Source: Sutcliffiella horikoshii | GTDB taxonomy: Bacteria; Bacillota; Bacilli; Bacillales; Bacillaceae_I | DNA: 64,000 nt | Direction: 5' to 3' | Assembly: GCA_001636495.1 (NCBI GenBank) | Contig: KV440964.1 | Coordinates: forward strand, 1,318,666-1,382,665 | Shown: positions 53,938-63,212 of the stretch, piece after piece | Layout of the letters: the number at the start of each line of letters is the position of its first letter | Numbering within the stretch: position 1 is the stretch's first letter | Made by a program: the position numbers and the translations under genes | The notes under the pieces: generated by a model | What the model was told of the DNA's origin: nothing | Database searches by the model: none | What the model saw: the letters and a program-made list of their open reading frames with translations, nothing else

Positions 53938-54663
53938 ATGGACGATAGAATGAACCTGAAGAAATTTATTCAAGTATTGAAACGAAGATTCAAAACAATC
54001 ATTGTAACGTTTCTTTGCCTTTTTTTACTCACAGCAATAACTTCTTTATACATCATTAAACCAACCTATGAAGCTACTTCGACCATACTTGTTGGAAAAC
54101 TGGAGAGAGAAGGAGGGGCACAAGGGGAAATCAATATGCTTTTGGCATCGACAATGGACCTACTGAAAAGTCCAATTGTATTAAATGAAGTGAAAAATAA
54201 AATGAACATTACTACTGACCTGGAGAAAGAGGTTTCCTTACAAAATAATAAGAATTCCCAGATTATCAATGTTCTTGTAAGAGATAACGATCCGGAAGTG
54301 GCAAAAGAAATTGCCCACAATATTTCTTCAACAGCCGTGACGTTCATGATGGAGTCATTCAATGTTGCGGATATCCAAGTATTAAATGCAACCGAGTTAC
54401 AGCCGGAAGAGGTTGGTAGCCTTACTCTAAACTTGGGAATTGGTTTTATCGTAAGTGTCTTCTTAGGGGTAGGAATGGCAATGCTCCGTGAAGACCTTGA
54501 TGATGCGATTAAGAATTCCAAGGAAGTGGAAGAAATGATTGGTCTTCCAGTAATAGGGGCCATCAATTTAAAACAGAAAATGCGTATCCCGTTAGTGTTG
54601 AAAGAAAGAGGCCAAACCAGAAAAGTCGAGAAATCAAAAAACAGGAGGGAAGTTCGTGTTTAA
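53938..54663 (+). CDS. Wzz/YveK-type polysaccharide co-polymerase (chain-length/modulator)
   Basis: This 241-residue protein has membrane helices near the N-terminus (TIIVTFLCLFLLTAITSLYI) and C-terminus (about residues 158-178, LNLGIGFIVSVFLGVGMAML). A periplasmic-type Wzz domain lies between, with the usual PTYEATSTILVG start. It is the activator partner of a BY-kinase in Gram-positive systems. AGGAGG precedes the ATG. Its end overlaps the next gene by 8 bases. It starts the exopolysaccharide operon, after a long untranslated leader. Confidence 0.88.
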   Translation: MDDRMNLKKFIQVLKRRFKTIIVTFLCLFLLTAITSLYIIKPTYEATSTILVGKLEREGGAQGEINMLLASTMDLLKSPIVLNEVKNKMNITTDLEKEVSLQNNKNSQIINVLVRDNDPEVAKEIAHNISSTAVTFMMESFNVADIQVLNATELQPEEVGSLTLNLGIGFIVSVFLGVGMAMLREDLDDAIKNSKEVEEMIGLPVIGAINLKQKMRIPLVLKERGQTRKVEKSKNRREVRV

Positions 54664-55285
54664 TAAAAGATTGGGTAAAAAGCTATCGTTGAAGGAGAAC
54701 ATGATAAGTTCAGATCAGATCAGAATCATCCGGACCAATATAGAAGATGAATTGCAAAAGGACAGCATATTCCTGACCATAACATCTCCTAATTTGGAAG
54801 AGCAGAAGGCATTGATCTCTGCCAAACTGGCCATTTCCTTTGCTGAATTGGGTAAGAAGGTACTTTTGGTAGATGCCAATATAAGAAGGCCCTCTCTTCA
54901 CAAGTATTTTAATGTCTACAATTCCAGTGGATTGGTGGATGTCATTAAGGAAAAAGGAAGCATCAACTTATTCGCTAAAATGACTTCAATACCCGGCCTA
55001 TTCCTTCTGCCAGCTGGCGCATCCAAAGAGAACGTTTCCAATACAGGCCTTCTTAATAAAGCCGAGGAGCTGATGACTGATTGGAGCCAATTTTTCGATG
55101 TCATCCTATTGGAAGCTCCCTCTTTCCTAAAGTCATCCGATGCCCATATCCTCTCTAGGAAATGTGATGGAGTCATCCTTGTAATGAAAGAGCACAGTAC
55201 TAAAAAGGATGATGCACTTCAAACGAAGCACTACCTTGAAAGGTCGAACAAAAAAATTGTAGGTGTGATCTATCAAACAGCTTAG
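54656..55285 (+). CDS. Degenerate CpsD/EpsB-like BY-kinase (pseudokinase)
   Basis: This 209-residue homologue of bacterial tyrosine kinases retains the overall fold (SSDQIRIIRTNIED, KVLLVDANIRRPSLHKYF, D73 in Walker A'). The Walker A GEGKST is replaced by EEQKA around K51, and Walker B (normally IDTPP) reads ILLEAPS. The C-terminal tyrosine cluster is missing. It is unlikely to hydrolyse ATP or autophosphorylate, and may be a structural partner of the co-polymerase. The start is GTG, overlapping the upstream gene, with AGGAGGG. Confidence 0.88.
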   Translation: MFNKRLGKKLSLKENMISSDQIRIIRTNIEDELQKDSIFLTITSPNLEEQKALISAKLAISFAELGKKVLLVDANIRRPSLHKYFNVYNSSGLVDVIKEKGSINLFAKMTSIPGLFLLPAGASKENVSNTGLLNKAEELMTDWSQFFDVILLEAPSFLKSSDAHILSRKCDGVILVMKEHSTKKDDALQTKHYLERSNKKIVGVIYQTA

Positions 55286-55321
55286 TTACGAGGAAGCTGT
55301 GACCATAAGGGGCACAATAAG

Positions 55322-56791
55322 ATGAAACAAAGTAAAGGTAACTCCATCTCGACCAATATTTTTCACTTATTTTACAGCACAGCTCTAGCCAGTGTTCTGA
55401 ATGCAGGGGCCCTTATCGTACTTGCCTACTACCTTCAAGCTTATCATTATGGATTATTTAGTGTTGTATTTGCGTTTGCGATGATTATGGCATATTTCAC
55501 GGATGCTGGATTAAGTAATATCGTGCTGAGGGAAGGTTCTGTTAAAGGGGCGGATGTATCTGCTGTTATTTCCTCCTATATAAAAATGAGGGCAGCATTG
55601 CTAATAGTTACTTTTGCTGTAGGCTTTCTATTGATAGAAATAATGCATGGGAATAACGCTGAATTAATAAAGACCGCATACTTACTTGTTTTTCCCATGG
55701 TTACAGGGGTTGCCATGCAAAGTATTGGTATCACCTATTTTCAATTAAAGGAAAAGATGCAATTTTGCGGACTTATCCGTATCATTTCAGCTATATGTCT
55801 AGTAGGTTCCATAATTAGTGGAATGCTCCTTTCACTGAACCCTATAATCATTTCTTCCCTATATGGTTGTTCTTACTTGGCAGCCGGTATGATTGGGATA
55901 GCAATGCTTATGAAAAATATGAAAATAAACTGGAGGGGCAAGTTTCATAGAGGACTGCTTCAGAATCTTGGTTCGTTCACTCTTGGAGGATTGTTGTTTG
56001 TTCTACTGCCCCATTTAGGTCCTCTTGTACTTGAAAGAACGCTTACGTTGCAGGAAGTAGGTTTATTTGCTGTTGCGTATCGGATTCCGCAAGCACTACA
56101 ACAAATTCCATTTATTGTTGCCGGGGCTTACTATCCGGTATTATTCCGGCATTTCAACCACCAACAATTAAAAGAACATTTATCTTTGTTAATTTCTCAG
56201 ACCAAAATCATGGCTTTGATAGGCATGGTGATGACTATTCCTTTTTACTATATGTCAGAGACCATTATTGGATTTTTATTTGGAGAGAATTGGCTGGAGG
56301 CCGCCATACCTTTAAAAATCCTTTCTATCCTGTTGACTCTGCAGGCCGTGAACATCTCTTTAGCGGATGGACTGACAACTAGAGCTCGTCAACTTTATCG
56401 CACTTCTGTTCAATTGGTCGCTGTGCTTATAGGCATTCTTCTTTATATAGTTAGCAGCAGTCATTATGGGTTAATTGGTGCAGCTTTTGCGGGAATAGCC
56501 ATTGAACTTGTGACACTTGGAGGTTTCTGGATTTTTACAGCTGAAAAAGAAACAGTAGCAAGAAAAGTATTAGTCCCATACCTGACTTTATTCCTTGTAT
56601 CACTTGTTGTTTTCGACTATTTCCTGCATAACCTCCCTATTCTTGCCATGACTCTTCATCTATGCAGTTTAATTGTCTTTCTGTTAATAGATAAAGAATT
56701 GAAATGGAAGGTGAACTTTTTTGTAAAAGAAACACTTCAAAAGAAATGGAAGAAGCATCATGAACAAGAAAGGGGGATGGAAAATGGATAA
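55322..56791 (+). CDS. Polysaccharide flippase (Wzx/MATE-like, MVF superfamily)
   Basis: This 489-residue membrane protein has about 12-14 helices and the Polysacc_synt signature near the N-terminus (ALIVLAYYLQAYHYGLFSVV then FTDAGLSNIVLREGS). It should flip undecaprenyl-linked repeat units across the membrane. It overlaps the downstream polymerase gene. It follows 34 bases after the kinase-like gene. Specificity is unknown. Confidence 0.87.
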   Translation: MKQSKGNSISTNIFHLFYSTALASVLNAGALIVLAYYLQAYHYGLFSVVFAFAMIMAYFTDAGLSNIVLREGSVKGADVSAVISSYIKMRAALLIVTFAVGFLLIEIMHGNNAELIKTAYLLVFPMVTGVAMQSIGITYFQLKEKMQFCGLIRIISAICLVGSIISGMLLSLNPIIISSLYGCSYLAAGMIGIAMLMKNMKINWRGKFHRGLLQNLGSFTLGGLLFVLLPHLGPLVLERTLTLQEVGLFAVAYRIPQALQQIPFIVAGAYYPVLFRHFNHQQLKEHLSLLISQTKIMALIGMVMTIPFYYMSETIIGFLFGENWLEAAIPLKILSILLTLQAVNISLADGLTTRARQLYRTSVQLVAVLIGILLYIVSSSHYGLIGAAFAGIAIELVTLGGFWIFTAEKETVARKVLVPYLTLFLVSLVVFDYFLHNLPILAMTLHLCSLIVFLLIDKELKWKVNFFVKETLQKKWKKHHEQERGMENG

Positions 56792-58052
56792 TAGTCTTCA
56801 TATGAAAATAAAGCCTCAACGTTACCAGTTCACCATTTTTCTAATGATACTGCTCGTCACCTTGGCAAGATATAGTATTCCATTAGGATTTTCATTGAAG
56901 CCTTATATGATTTTCTTATTACTATTTATTTTTTTCCATCTATCGTCTTTCTATTTTCAGCGTTTGCAATCGTATGAGGTAGCGATGTTGTTCTTTTATT
57001 TCATCTATTGCTATACGGGGGCTTTTGCTTTGCATCCTGAATCGAGTTTAAGAATAATTCTTGGGATCACCCTTTATTTAACCTGTTATTTCATCATGAA
57101 ATCCATATTAAGTTATTCCAGTCCCAAAGTGATTGAAGAGGGGATATCCAATGCAGGGATTATCTTCAACGCTATCAGTTTGCTAGTGTATGTGATAGGG
57201 CTCAGGAGTGCAAACCTTGAATTTGAGGGTGAGAGGGTTATGGAGTTAGGGGTGCTGGTAGACAGGAACTATTCGAGATTAATCGGGTTGTTGGAGGATC
57301 CTAACTTTTTTGTATTTTATAACACGCTCTTTTTTGCCTACTATATTTGTCATCCACACTCTTGGAAGAATCGATTAGGCTTGATGTTGTGTATTACCGC
57401 CAATCTTCTTACTTTTTCAAGAGGCGGAATAGTGGCCCTGGTCATCATGTTTGCTATTTACCTAGTATTAAACAAACCGGTAAAACAAATGAAGATATTG
57501 GCCGGTTCTGTCATATCGTTAAGTTTACTCGCTTACATTGTAATTGTTCAACTGAAGTTCGACATGCTGGGAATGATTGATGCAAGGTTTGAAGACTTTT
57601 CGGATGATGGCGGGAGTGGTAGGTTTGAATTATGGGAACGGGCTTGGGATTTCTTCTCTGCAAATATGATTTTAGGCATTGGAGCATTCAATTTTTCGGA
57701 TTACAACCTTTTCTACCATAATGATACGCTGACGGTCCATAATACTTTTTTGGATATTTTATCAGAATCAGGACTGATTGGAATTTCTTTTTTTCTGGTT
57801 TTCATTTACTTGGTTTTTATCCAGTTATGGAGATTCAATGTTCACCGAGTGAAACAATATCTATTTTTAACGTATATAGGATTTGTCCTTCAAATGATGT
57901 TTTTGTCCGTCATCATCAATGATATGTTTTTCATGTATATTGCTATTCTATCGGTCTTCCTTCATTCCATTCAAGAAGAGAAAGCTAATAAAAAGGATCA
58001 AATCAAACAACCGTTAGAAACTTATGCCTATTTGAAAAAACGCACAAGTTAA
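56784..58052 (+). CDS. O-antigen/exopolysaccharide polymerase (Wzy-like)
   Basis: This 422-residue membrane protein has about 10-12 helices and a Wzy_C type loop (LGIGAFNFSDYNLFY, HNTFLDILSESGLIGISFF) that carries the catalytic-like residues of polymerases. It polymerises flipped repeat units. ATG 56784 follows AGGGGGATGG; an earlier ATG at 56760 has no site. It overlaps the flippase gene by 8 bases. Confidence 0.87.
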   Translation: MDNSLHMKIKPQRYQFTIFLMILLVTLARYSIPLGFSLKPYMIFLLLFIFFHLSSFYFQRLQSYEVAMLFFYFIYCYTGAFALHPESSLRIILGITLYLTCYFIMKSILSYSSPKVIEEGISNAGIIFNAISLLVYVIGLRSANLEFEGERVMELGVLVDRNYSRLIGLLEDPNFFVFYNTLFFAYYICHPHSWKNRLGLMLCITANLLTFSRGGIVALVIMFAIYLVLNKPVKQMKILAGSVISLSLLAYIVIVQLKFDMLGMIDARFEDFSDDGGSGRFELWERAWDFFSANMILGIGAFNFSDYNLFYHNDTLTVHNTFLDILSESGLIGISFFLVFIYLVFIQLWRFNVHRVKQYLFLTYIGFVLQMMFLSVIINDMFFMYIAILSVFLHSIQEEKANKKDQIKQPLETYAYLKKRTS

Positions 58053-58067
58053 AAAGGAGGTGGCAAA

Positions 58068-59210
58068 ATGAATGTACTAGTTGTCACAGATAAGCTGATT
58101 ATGGGTGGTGCAGAAAATTATTTCTGCAAGTTGGAAAATGAACTCTCCCATCCGGATGTCAAATTTCACTATGCTGCAGCAACAGGAGAACTTTACGGGA
58201 ACATACAGGAGAAACGAAGCTTTACCATGTTGCATAGAAAAAATCACATTCGGAATCTATGGATATTGTGGAAATCGATGAAAGTAAATAAAATTGATAT
58301 CTTTCATGCTAATAGTTTGAGGATGGTATTATATGGTGTAGTTTTACGTTGGATTCTCAAAGATAAGTGCGGCAGAATCATCTATACAAAGCATAATGTA
58401 ACCTTGCTTGAAAAATACTCTCCATTACTCTTTAGGCATCTTATGAACAGGTACACCAGTAAAATCATTTCCGTCAGTGAGTTTGAAAAATATCAGCTGA
58501 TCGACCTTGGAGTAGAGAGCAGGAAAATAAGTACAGTCTACAACGGTGTTGATTTGAAACGGTTTGCCTATCGCCGTAAAAAAACCGTCCCCCAGAAAAA
58601 AGTAGGTATTCTAGCTAGGATTTCAAAGGAAAAGAACCATAACTTCTTTTTGGAAGTCGCAGATGCTGGCCGTGATCATCCTGATATCACTTTTTACATT
58701 GCAGGTGATGGACCGGATTTCAATGAGTTGAAGCTACAGATAGAAAAGCTGGGTCTCCAAGAAAATGTGCATATGCTGGGAGGGACCAATCACCCTGAAG
58801 AATTCATTAGGGAGATGGATATTCTGCTGATTACATCTCACAGAGAGGTCTTTCCGATGGTGGTTCTCGAAGCAATGGCGGTGGGTACCCCTATCATATC
58901 CATTGATAGAGGGGGAATAAAGGAAGCGATTGAAAATGGGAAGAGCGGCTATTTGATCTCAGAACATTCCACGGAAGCGTTTAGTCGCAGAATAGAATAT
59001 ATTTTTACGAATGAGTTAAAAAGACTTCAGCTAATAAAAGAGGCAAGGAAAAAAGTCGAGTTGAATTTTTCCCTAAAAAAAATGATAGAGCGCACATTGG
59101 AAGTATATTTAACAGTTAATGGAGAGCCTATCAGCAGCAAAACAAGTGAATGGTCCACTCAAACACAAAAAACGCCTTTGACCATGGAGGTGCAAAACCG
59201 TGATGGATAA
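58068..59210 (+). CDS. GT4-family glycosyltransferase
   Basis: This 380-residue GT-B glycosyltransferase has the N-terminal glycine loop LIMGGAENYFCKLENEL, the linker SVSEFEKYQL and NGVDLKRF. The C-terminal nucleotide-sugar motif is VFPMVVLEAMAVGTPIIS (EAMAVG, the E-x7-E region). It is cytoplasmic and transfers an activated sugar to the lipid-linked repeat unit. AAAGGAGG precedes the ATG. The donor is unknown. Its end overlaps the next gene by 8 bases. Confidence 0.9.
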   Translation: MNVLVVTDKLIMGGAENYFCKLENELSHPDVKFHYAAATGELYGNIQEKRSFTMLHRKNHIRNLWILWKSMKVNKIDIFHANSLRMVLYGVVLRWILKDKCGRIIYTKHNVTLLEKYSPLLFRHLMNRYTSKIISVSEFEKYQLIDLGVESRKISTVYNGVDLKRFAYRRKKTVPQKKVGILARISKEKNHNFFLEVADAGRDHPDITFYIAGDGPDFNELKLQIEKLGLQENVHMLGGTNHPEEFIREMDILLITSHREVFPMVVLEAMAVGTPIISIDRGGIKEAIENGKSGYLISEHSTEAFSRRIEYIFTNELKRLQLIKEARKKVELNFSLKKMIERTLEVYLTVNGEPISSKTSEWSTQTQKTPLTMEVQNRDG

Positions 59211-60885
59211 AAGAAAAATGATCCGCTTTGCTATTACCATGAAAGGGAAACATCTCGAACAGTGGAAGTTGGACTGTATCAAGCTATTACTAAACATGCC
59301 GGAAGTGAAGCTCGCCTTGATAGTGGACATTCCAGACAGACCTCTCGGTAGGAAGCTATCTCCTCTATACAAGTTTTATCAGTCTCTTGTCAGAAGGAGA
59401 AGCAGTGTTTTAAAGATGGTTACACTTCCCAATGATCTGGGTAAGATTCCGAGGATTCTTTGTTCGAACTCAGCAGACATTGAAAATCCATATCGCAAAG
59501 AAGATATGGAATTCATGAAGGGAATGGAGCTCGATTTTGTTCTTCATTTAGAAGAAACAGTGATAGAAGGTGACATTCTGAATGTGAGCAAGTCTGGTGT
59601 TTGGACACTCCAGGTTGGCTCACCCCGGAGCAACCCGCAGTTACATGGGGGGGGGTGGGAAATATTGAATAACGAACCTGTGACGGAAATCGGCCTTTAT
59701 CAATTAACTGGTAACTCCAAAGAGTGGGCTGTATGGAAGAGAGGATACTTCGGTACAGTTTTCGATTCTCTTCGGAAAAACAAAGAAATGCTCTATCAAT
59801 CAACATTAAATTGGCCTGCTCTAGTATGCAAAGAAATTCTATATAATCAAAGTCATCGTGGTGAATGCATCCAAGCATTTTCCACAACAATTCCAGAAAA
59901 TGATAACGTTGCTTCCACAGTTGAAACTTTCAAATTTATTTTTGTTACTTGGAAACATAAAGCTCAGAAGCTTTATAGGAAGCTGTTCTGTTATGAATTT
60001 TGGAATGTTGGTATTGTGCACAAGCCAATCCAGTCGTTTCTAAATGACCAGCATCCCATCATTGATTGGTTAGTACCAAAGAATAATTGCTACTTTGCTG
60101 ATCCATTCGGATTGAAAGATGAAGAAGGTATCCATATTCTGATGGAGGAAGTGGATCATAAAGTAGTCAAAGGCTATATTTCAGGAGTAAGTTTGAAAGG
60201 AGAGATTGGCCAAAGAGATGTTCAAGATTGGAACCGTTCTGTGCTGAAACTTGAAAGCCACATGTCTTATCCATATCTATTAGAATATGGCGGAGAAGTG
60301 TACTGCATTCCAGAAACCTCTGAAGCAAGGGAGGTCGCTATATATAAGAAGATAAACGGAAGATGGGGGAAGTTCCAAACGATCCTCGAGGACTTTGCTG
60401 CCGTAGATTCCACTATCATTCATCATGGGGATTATTGGTGGTTGTTTTGTACAAAGGGCGATTCAGGCCCGCAGAGTGATAATAATGAACTACACATCTA
60501 TTATGCTAAAGAACTATTTGGAGACTGGAATCCACATCATTCTAACCCGGTTAAGGTGGATATTCGTTCGAGTAGACCAGCAGGGACTCCATTTGTTCAT
60601 GATAAACAAATAATTCGTCCAGCCCAGGATTGCTCTAAAACCTATGGTGGAAGAATTGTGCTTAATAAGATCACGGTCCTCACGCCTGAAAGGTTCGAGG
60701 AAGTAGCGGTTTCCCCTGTGGAGCCTAGAGACGATAGCATGTATCCAGATGGAGTCCATACTATTTCCTCAGTAGGTGAAGTCACCGTTTTGGATGGAAA
60801 AAGATTTGACTATAGCCTGCTTCACCCTTTCAGAAAGCTTTATAAATACAAGCCAATGAAGAATGTGTCATATGGAAACTTCTAG
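59203..60885 (+). CDS. Formyltransferase-like/GINT1-type beta-propeller fusion protein
   Basis: This 560-residue fusion has two parts. Residues about 1-230 resemble the formyl transferase core (RFAITMKGKHLEQWKLDCIK, LHLEETVIEGDIL), but the usual Asn-His of the active site reads LQVGSPRSNPQ and looks degenerate. Residues about 285-555 form a GH43-like propeller with repeats YFADPFGLKDEEGIHILMEE, YPYLLEYGGEVYCIPET and STIIHHGDYWWLFCT, as in the N-terminal domain of glucosamine inositolphosphorylceramide transferase. A run of nine G lies in the coding sequence at 59647-59655. ATG 59203 follows GGAGGTG. Confidence 0.75.
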   Translation: MDKRKMIRFAITMKGKHLEQWKLDCIKLLLNMPEVKLALIVDIPDRPLGRKLSPLYKFYQSLVRRRSSVLKMVTLPNDLGKIPRILCSNSADIENPYRKEDMEFMKGMELDFVLHLEETVIEGDILNVSKSGVWTLQVGSPRSNPQLHGGGWEILNNEPVTEIGLYQLTGNSKEWAVWKRGYFGTVFDSLRKNKEMLYQSTLNWPALVCKEILYNQSHRGECIQAFSTTIPENDNVASTVETFKFIFVTWKHKAQKLYRKLFCYEFWNVGIVHKPIQSFLNDQHPIIDWLVPKNNCYFADPFGLKDEEGIHILMEEVDHKVVKGYISGVSLKGEIGQRDVQDWNRSVLKLESHMSYPYLLEYGGEVYCIPETSEAREVAIYKKINGRWGKFQTILEDFAAVDSTIIHHGDYWWLFCTKGDSGPQSDNNELHIYYAKELFGDWNPHHSNPVKVDIRSSRPAGTPFVHDKQIIRPAQDCSKTYGGRIVLNKITVLTPERFEEVAVSPVEPRDDSMYPDGVHTISSVGEVTVLDGKRFDYSLLHPFRKLYKYKPMKNVSYGNF

Positions 60886-60985
60886 CCTGGCTGTTCTTTA
60901 TTGAGCACGATATATTGTACATTGTCTCTGGAAAGAACGATGGTGTTTCAGACTCTCCCGGGTGAAAAGAAAGGAGTTTAGTGAA

Positions 60986-62365
60986 ATGAGTAGCCATTTC
61001 AGTAAACGTTTAGAGAAAATACTGCTGATTGGAACGGACGTATTCCTTTTGTATATAGGATATATCCTTTCCTTATTCCTCTATTATCCATTAACGGGTT
61101 ATGAGGCAACCACCAATCATACCTTGATGCTTATAACATTATGTATCCTTACCTTTTACTTGTTCGACCTGTATGCAGATTGGAAGAGAAAAAGCTCTAG
61201 CAATCTATTATTCACCATTTTTCTAGCTATGATGGTTTTCACATTTTCAACATGTACTTTTGCATTTTTTCTTCCGGATGTGATAGAGGCGTATGTATTG
61301 TTGACTGCTTCGTTTTTTCAATTCTTCTTAATAGTGACAGCGAGATTGAGTCTGTGGCATGTTAACAAACTAAGATATGGGAAGAAAAAGGTGTTGATAG
61401 TTTCCAAATCCAATATGGATGGACAAAAGATGGCGGAAAAATTCCATCATCATCATAAAGGGTGGTTTCACGTAACGGAAATTGTCACAATCCAAAATAA
61501 AGGCTCCATTAAAAAGTATCTGACTCAGAATGATGTGGTAATAATCAGCCCAGAGGTTTCAAGAAGCCTGCAAGCAACAATTACCAATTTGTGCATGAGA
61601 CATGGAAAAGAAGTACTGATTGTTCCAGAATTGTTTGAGTTTGTACTGATGGATGCCCAAATGCAACAGGTGGACGATATGATGGTATTTTCCATACCAT
61701 CCAACAAGGTTAGTGGTATTCATCAGATTTTCAAACGTAGTATGGATATTGTATTTTCCCTCACTTTGCTATTGCTTTTAAGTCCTGTTTTGTTGGCCTT
61801 GTATGTCCTGATTCCCCTCACCTCAAAAGGGTCAGCTTTCTTTAGACAGGAACGAATCGGCATGAATGGAAAACCGTTTCAGATCATTAAATTCAGAAGC
61901 ATGATAGAAGAAGCTGAAAAAATTACTGGACCAGTTTTGGCTCTCGATAAGGATCCTAGAATCACTTCTATTGGAAGGGTACTCCGGGCAATTAGGCTAG
62001 ATGAATTGCCACAATTGCTGAATGTTTTAAAAGGAGATATGAGCCTTATCGGGCCAAGACCTGAAAGATCTTTTTTCATCAATCAATTCAAAAAAGAGAT
62101 ACCGGAATATGTGGAACGACTTGCAGTCAAGCCTGGAATAACCGGGCTTGCACAGGTAAATGCCTATTACAGTACGACGGTGCAGGATAAGCTTCGATAC
62201 GATTTGATCTATGTTAGGAACTGCTCCTTTATCCTCGACATAAAAATACTTTTGCAGACAATCCGGGTAGTGTTACAGCGGAAGCAAGCCATGGGTGTCA
62301 CTGTGAAAGCTGGAGTGGAGCCTAAAGCGAATTACAACGGTATAACGATAGCGAAGCATAATTGA
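60986..62365 (+). CDS. Undecaprenyl-phosphate sugar-1-phosphate transferase (polyprenyl PGPT, WbaP-like)
   Basis: This 459-residue membrane protein has four to five N-terminal helices and a Rossmann-like middle. The C-terminal Bac_transf catalytic domain has RQERIGMNGKPFQIIKFRSM, RLDELPQLLNVLKGDMS and LIGPRPE. It starts repeat-unit synthesis by moving a sugar phosphate to undecaprenyl phosphate. ATG 60986 follows AAAGGAG; the GTG at 60962 has no clear ribosome binding site. About 100 bp separate it from the fusion gene. Confidence 0.92.
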   Translation: MSSHFSKRLEKILLIGTDVFLLYIGYILSLFLYYPLTGYEATTNHTLMLITLCILTFYLFDLYADWKRKSSSNLLFTIFLAMMVFTFSTCTFAFFLPDVIEAYVLLTASFFQFFLIVTARLSLWHVNKLRYGKKKVLIVSKSNMDGQKMAEKFHHHHKGWFHVTEIVTIQNKGSIKKYLTQNDVVIISPEVSRSLQATITNLCMRHGKEVLIVPELFEFVLMDAQMQQVDDMMVFSIPSNKVSGIHQIFKRSMDIVFSLTLLLLLSPVLLALYVLIPLTSKGSAFFRQERIGMNGKPFQIIKFRSMIEEAEKITGPVLALDKDPRITSIGRVLRAIRLDELPQLLNVLKGDMSLIGPRPERSFFINQFKKEIPEYVERLAVKPGITGLAQVNAYYSTTVQDKLRYDLIYVRNCSFILDIKILLQTIRVVLQRKQAMGVTVKAGVEPKANYNGITIAKHN

Positions 62366-62408
62366 TTCGAACTTGGAAACATAAAAAATGGAGGAAGAGG
62401 GATTAGAT

Positions 62409-63182
62409 ATGAAAACAAATTCAACCAATTTAGTTTCTATTGTCACCCCAACCTACAATGCATCTAAGTATATACTTGATACCATACGTTCTGTCCAAGC
62501 TCAAACTCATGCAAATTGGGAAATGATTATTGTGGATGATTGTTCCAAAGATGGTACCAAAGATATCATTCGCCAAAATATGAAGGAAGACCCTCGGATT
62601 AAGCTTATTGAATTAGTAGAAAATGGAGGCCCTGCCCACGCTAGAAACACTGCAATCAATGCGTCAGAAGGGGAATATGTGGCATTCTTGGACAGTGATG
62701 ATTTATGGCATCCAACCAAGTTGGAACGCCAACTGGATTTCATGAAGAAACATAACAGTTCCTTTTCCTTTACAGCCTACCGCATCATGAAAGAGGATGG
62801 GGAAAGGACGGACGTGGTTTTTCCGGCTCCTTCATGCGTCACCTATAGAACGTTGCTTATGAATACAGCGATTGGAACCCTGACTGTTGTTTTGAATAAA
62901 AGAAAGCTTGGTCACTTCCAAATGCAATTGTTCAGGGATTGTTCAGAGGATTATGGCCTTTGGCTTTCTATATTGAACAAAGGGGTTACAGCTCATGGGT
63001 TGAATGAGGAGTTGGCCGTGTACCGTAAATGTGAAAAGTCGTTGTCGAGCAACAAATTCAAATCTGCTCAAAAGACATGGAACACCTATCGAAAGATTGA
63101 AAAGAAGAACGTTATCGCATCTTTTTGGTATTTGATGAACTATTCCTTCCATGCCGTCAGAAAGCATTCCAAAACTATTTAG
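62409..63182 (+). CDS. GT2-family glycosyltransferase
   Basis: The 257-residue GT-A enzyme has SIVTPTYNASKYILDTIRSV, the first Asp in IIVDDCSKDGT, the DXD motif AFLDSDDLWHP and RDCSEDYGLWL in the acceptor half. It is cytoplasmic and adds a sugar to the growing unit. ATG 62409 follows AGAGGG at the right spacing; the in-frame ATG at 62388 overlaps the GGAGG. Confidence 0.9.
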   Translation: MKTNSTNLVSIVTPTYNASKYILDTIRSVQAQTHANWEMIIVDDCSKDGTKDIIRQNMKEDPRIKLIELVENGGPAHARNTAINASEGEYVAFLDSDDLWHPTKLERQLDFMKKHNSSFSFTAYRIMKEDGERTDVVFPAPSCVTYRTLLMNTAIGTLTVVLNKRKLGHFQMQLFRDCSEDYGLWLSILNKGVTAHGLNEELAVYRKCEKSLSSNKFKSAQKTWNTYRKIEKKNVIASFWYLMNYSFHAVRKHSKTI

Positions 63183-63212
63183 AGTCACGTGTACCCAGAG
63201 GAGGATCGAAAA

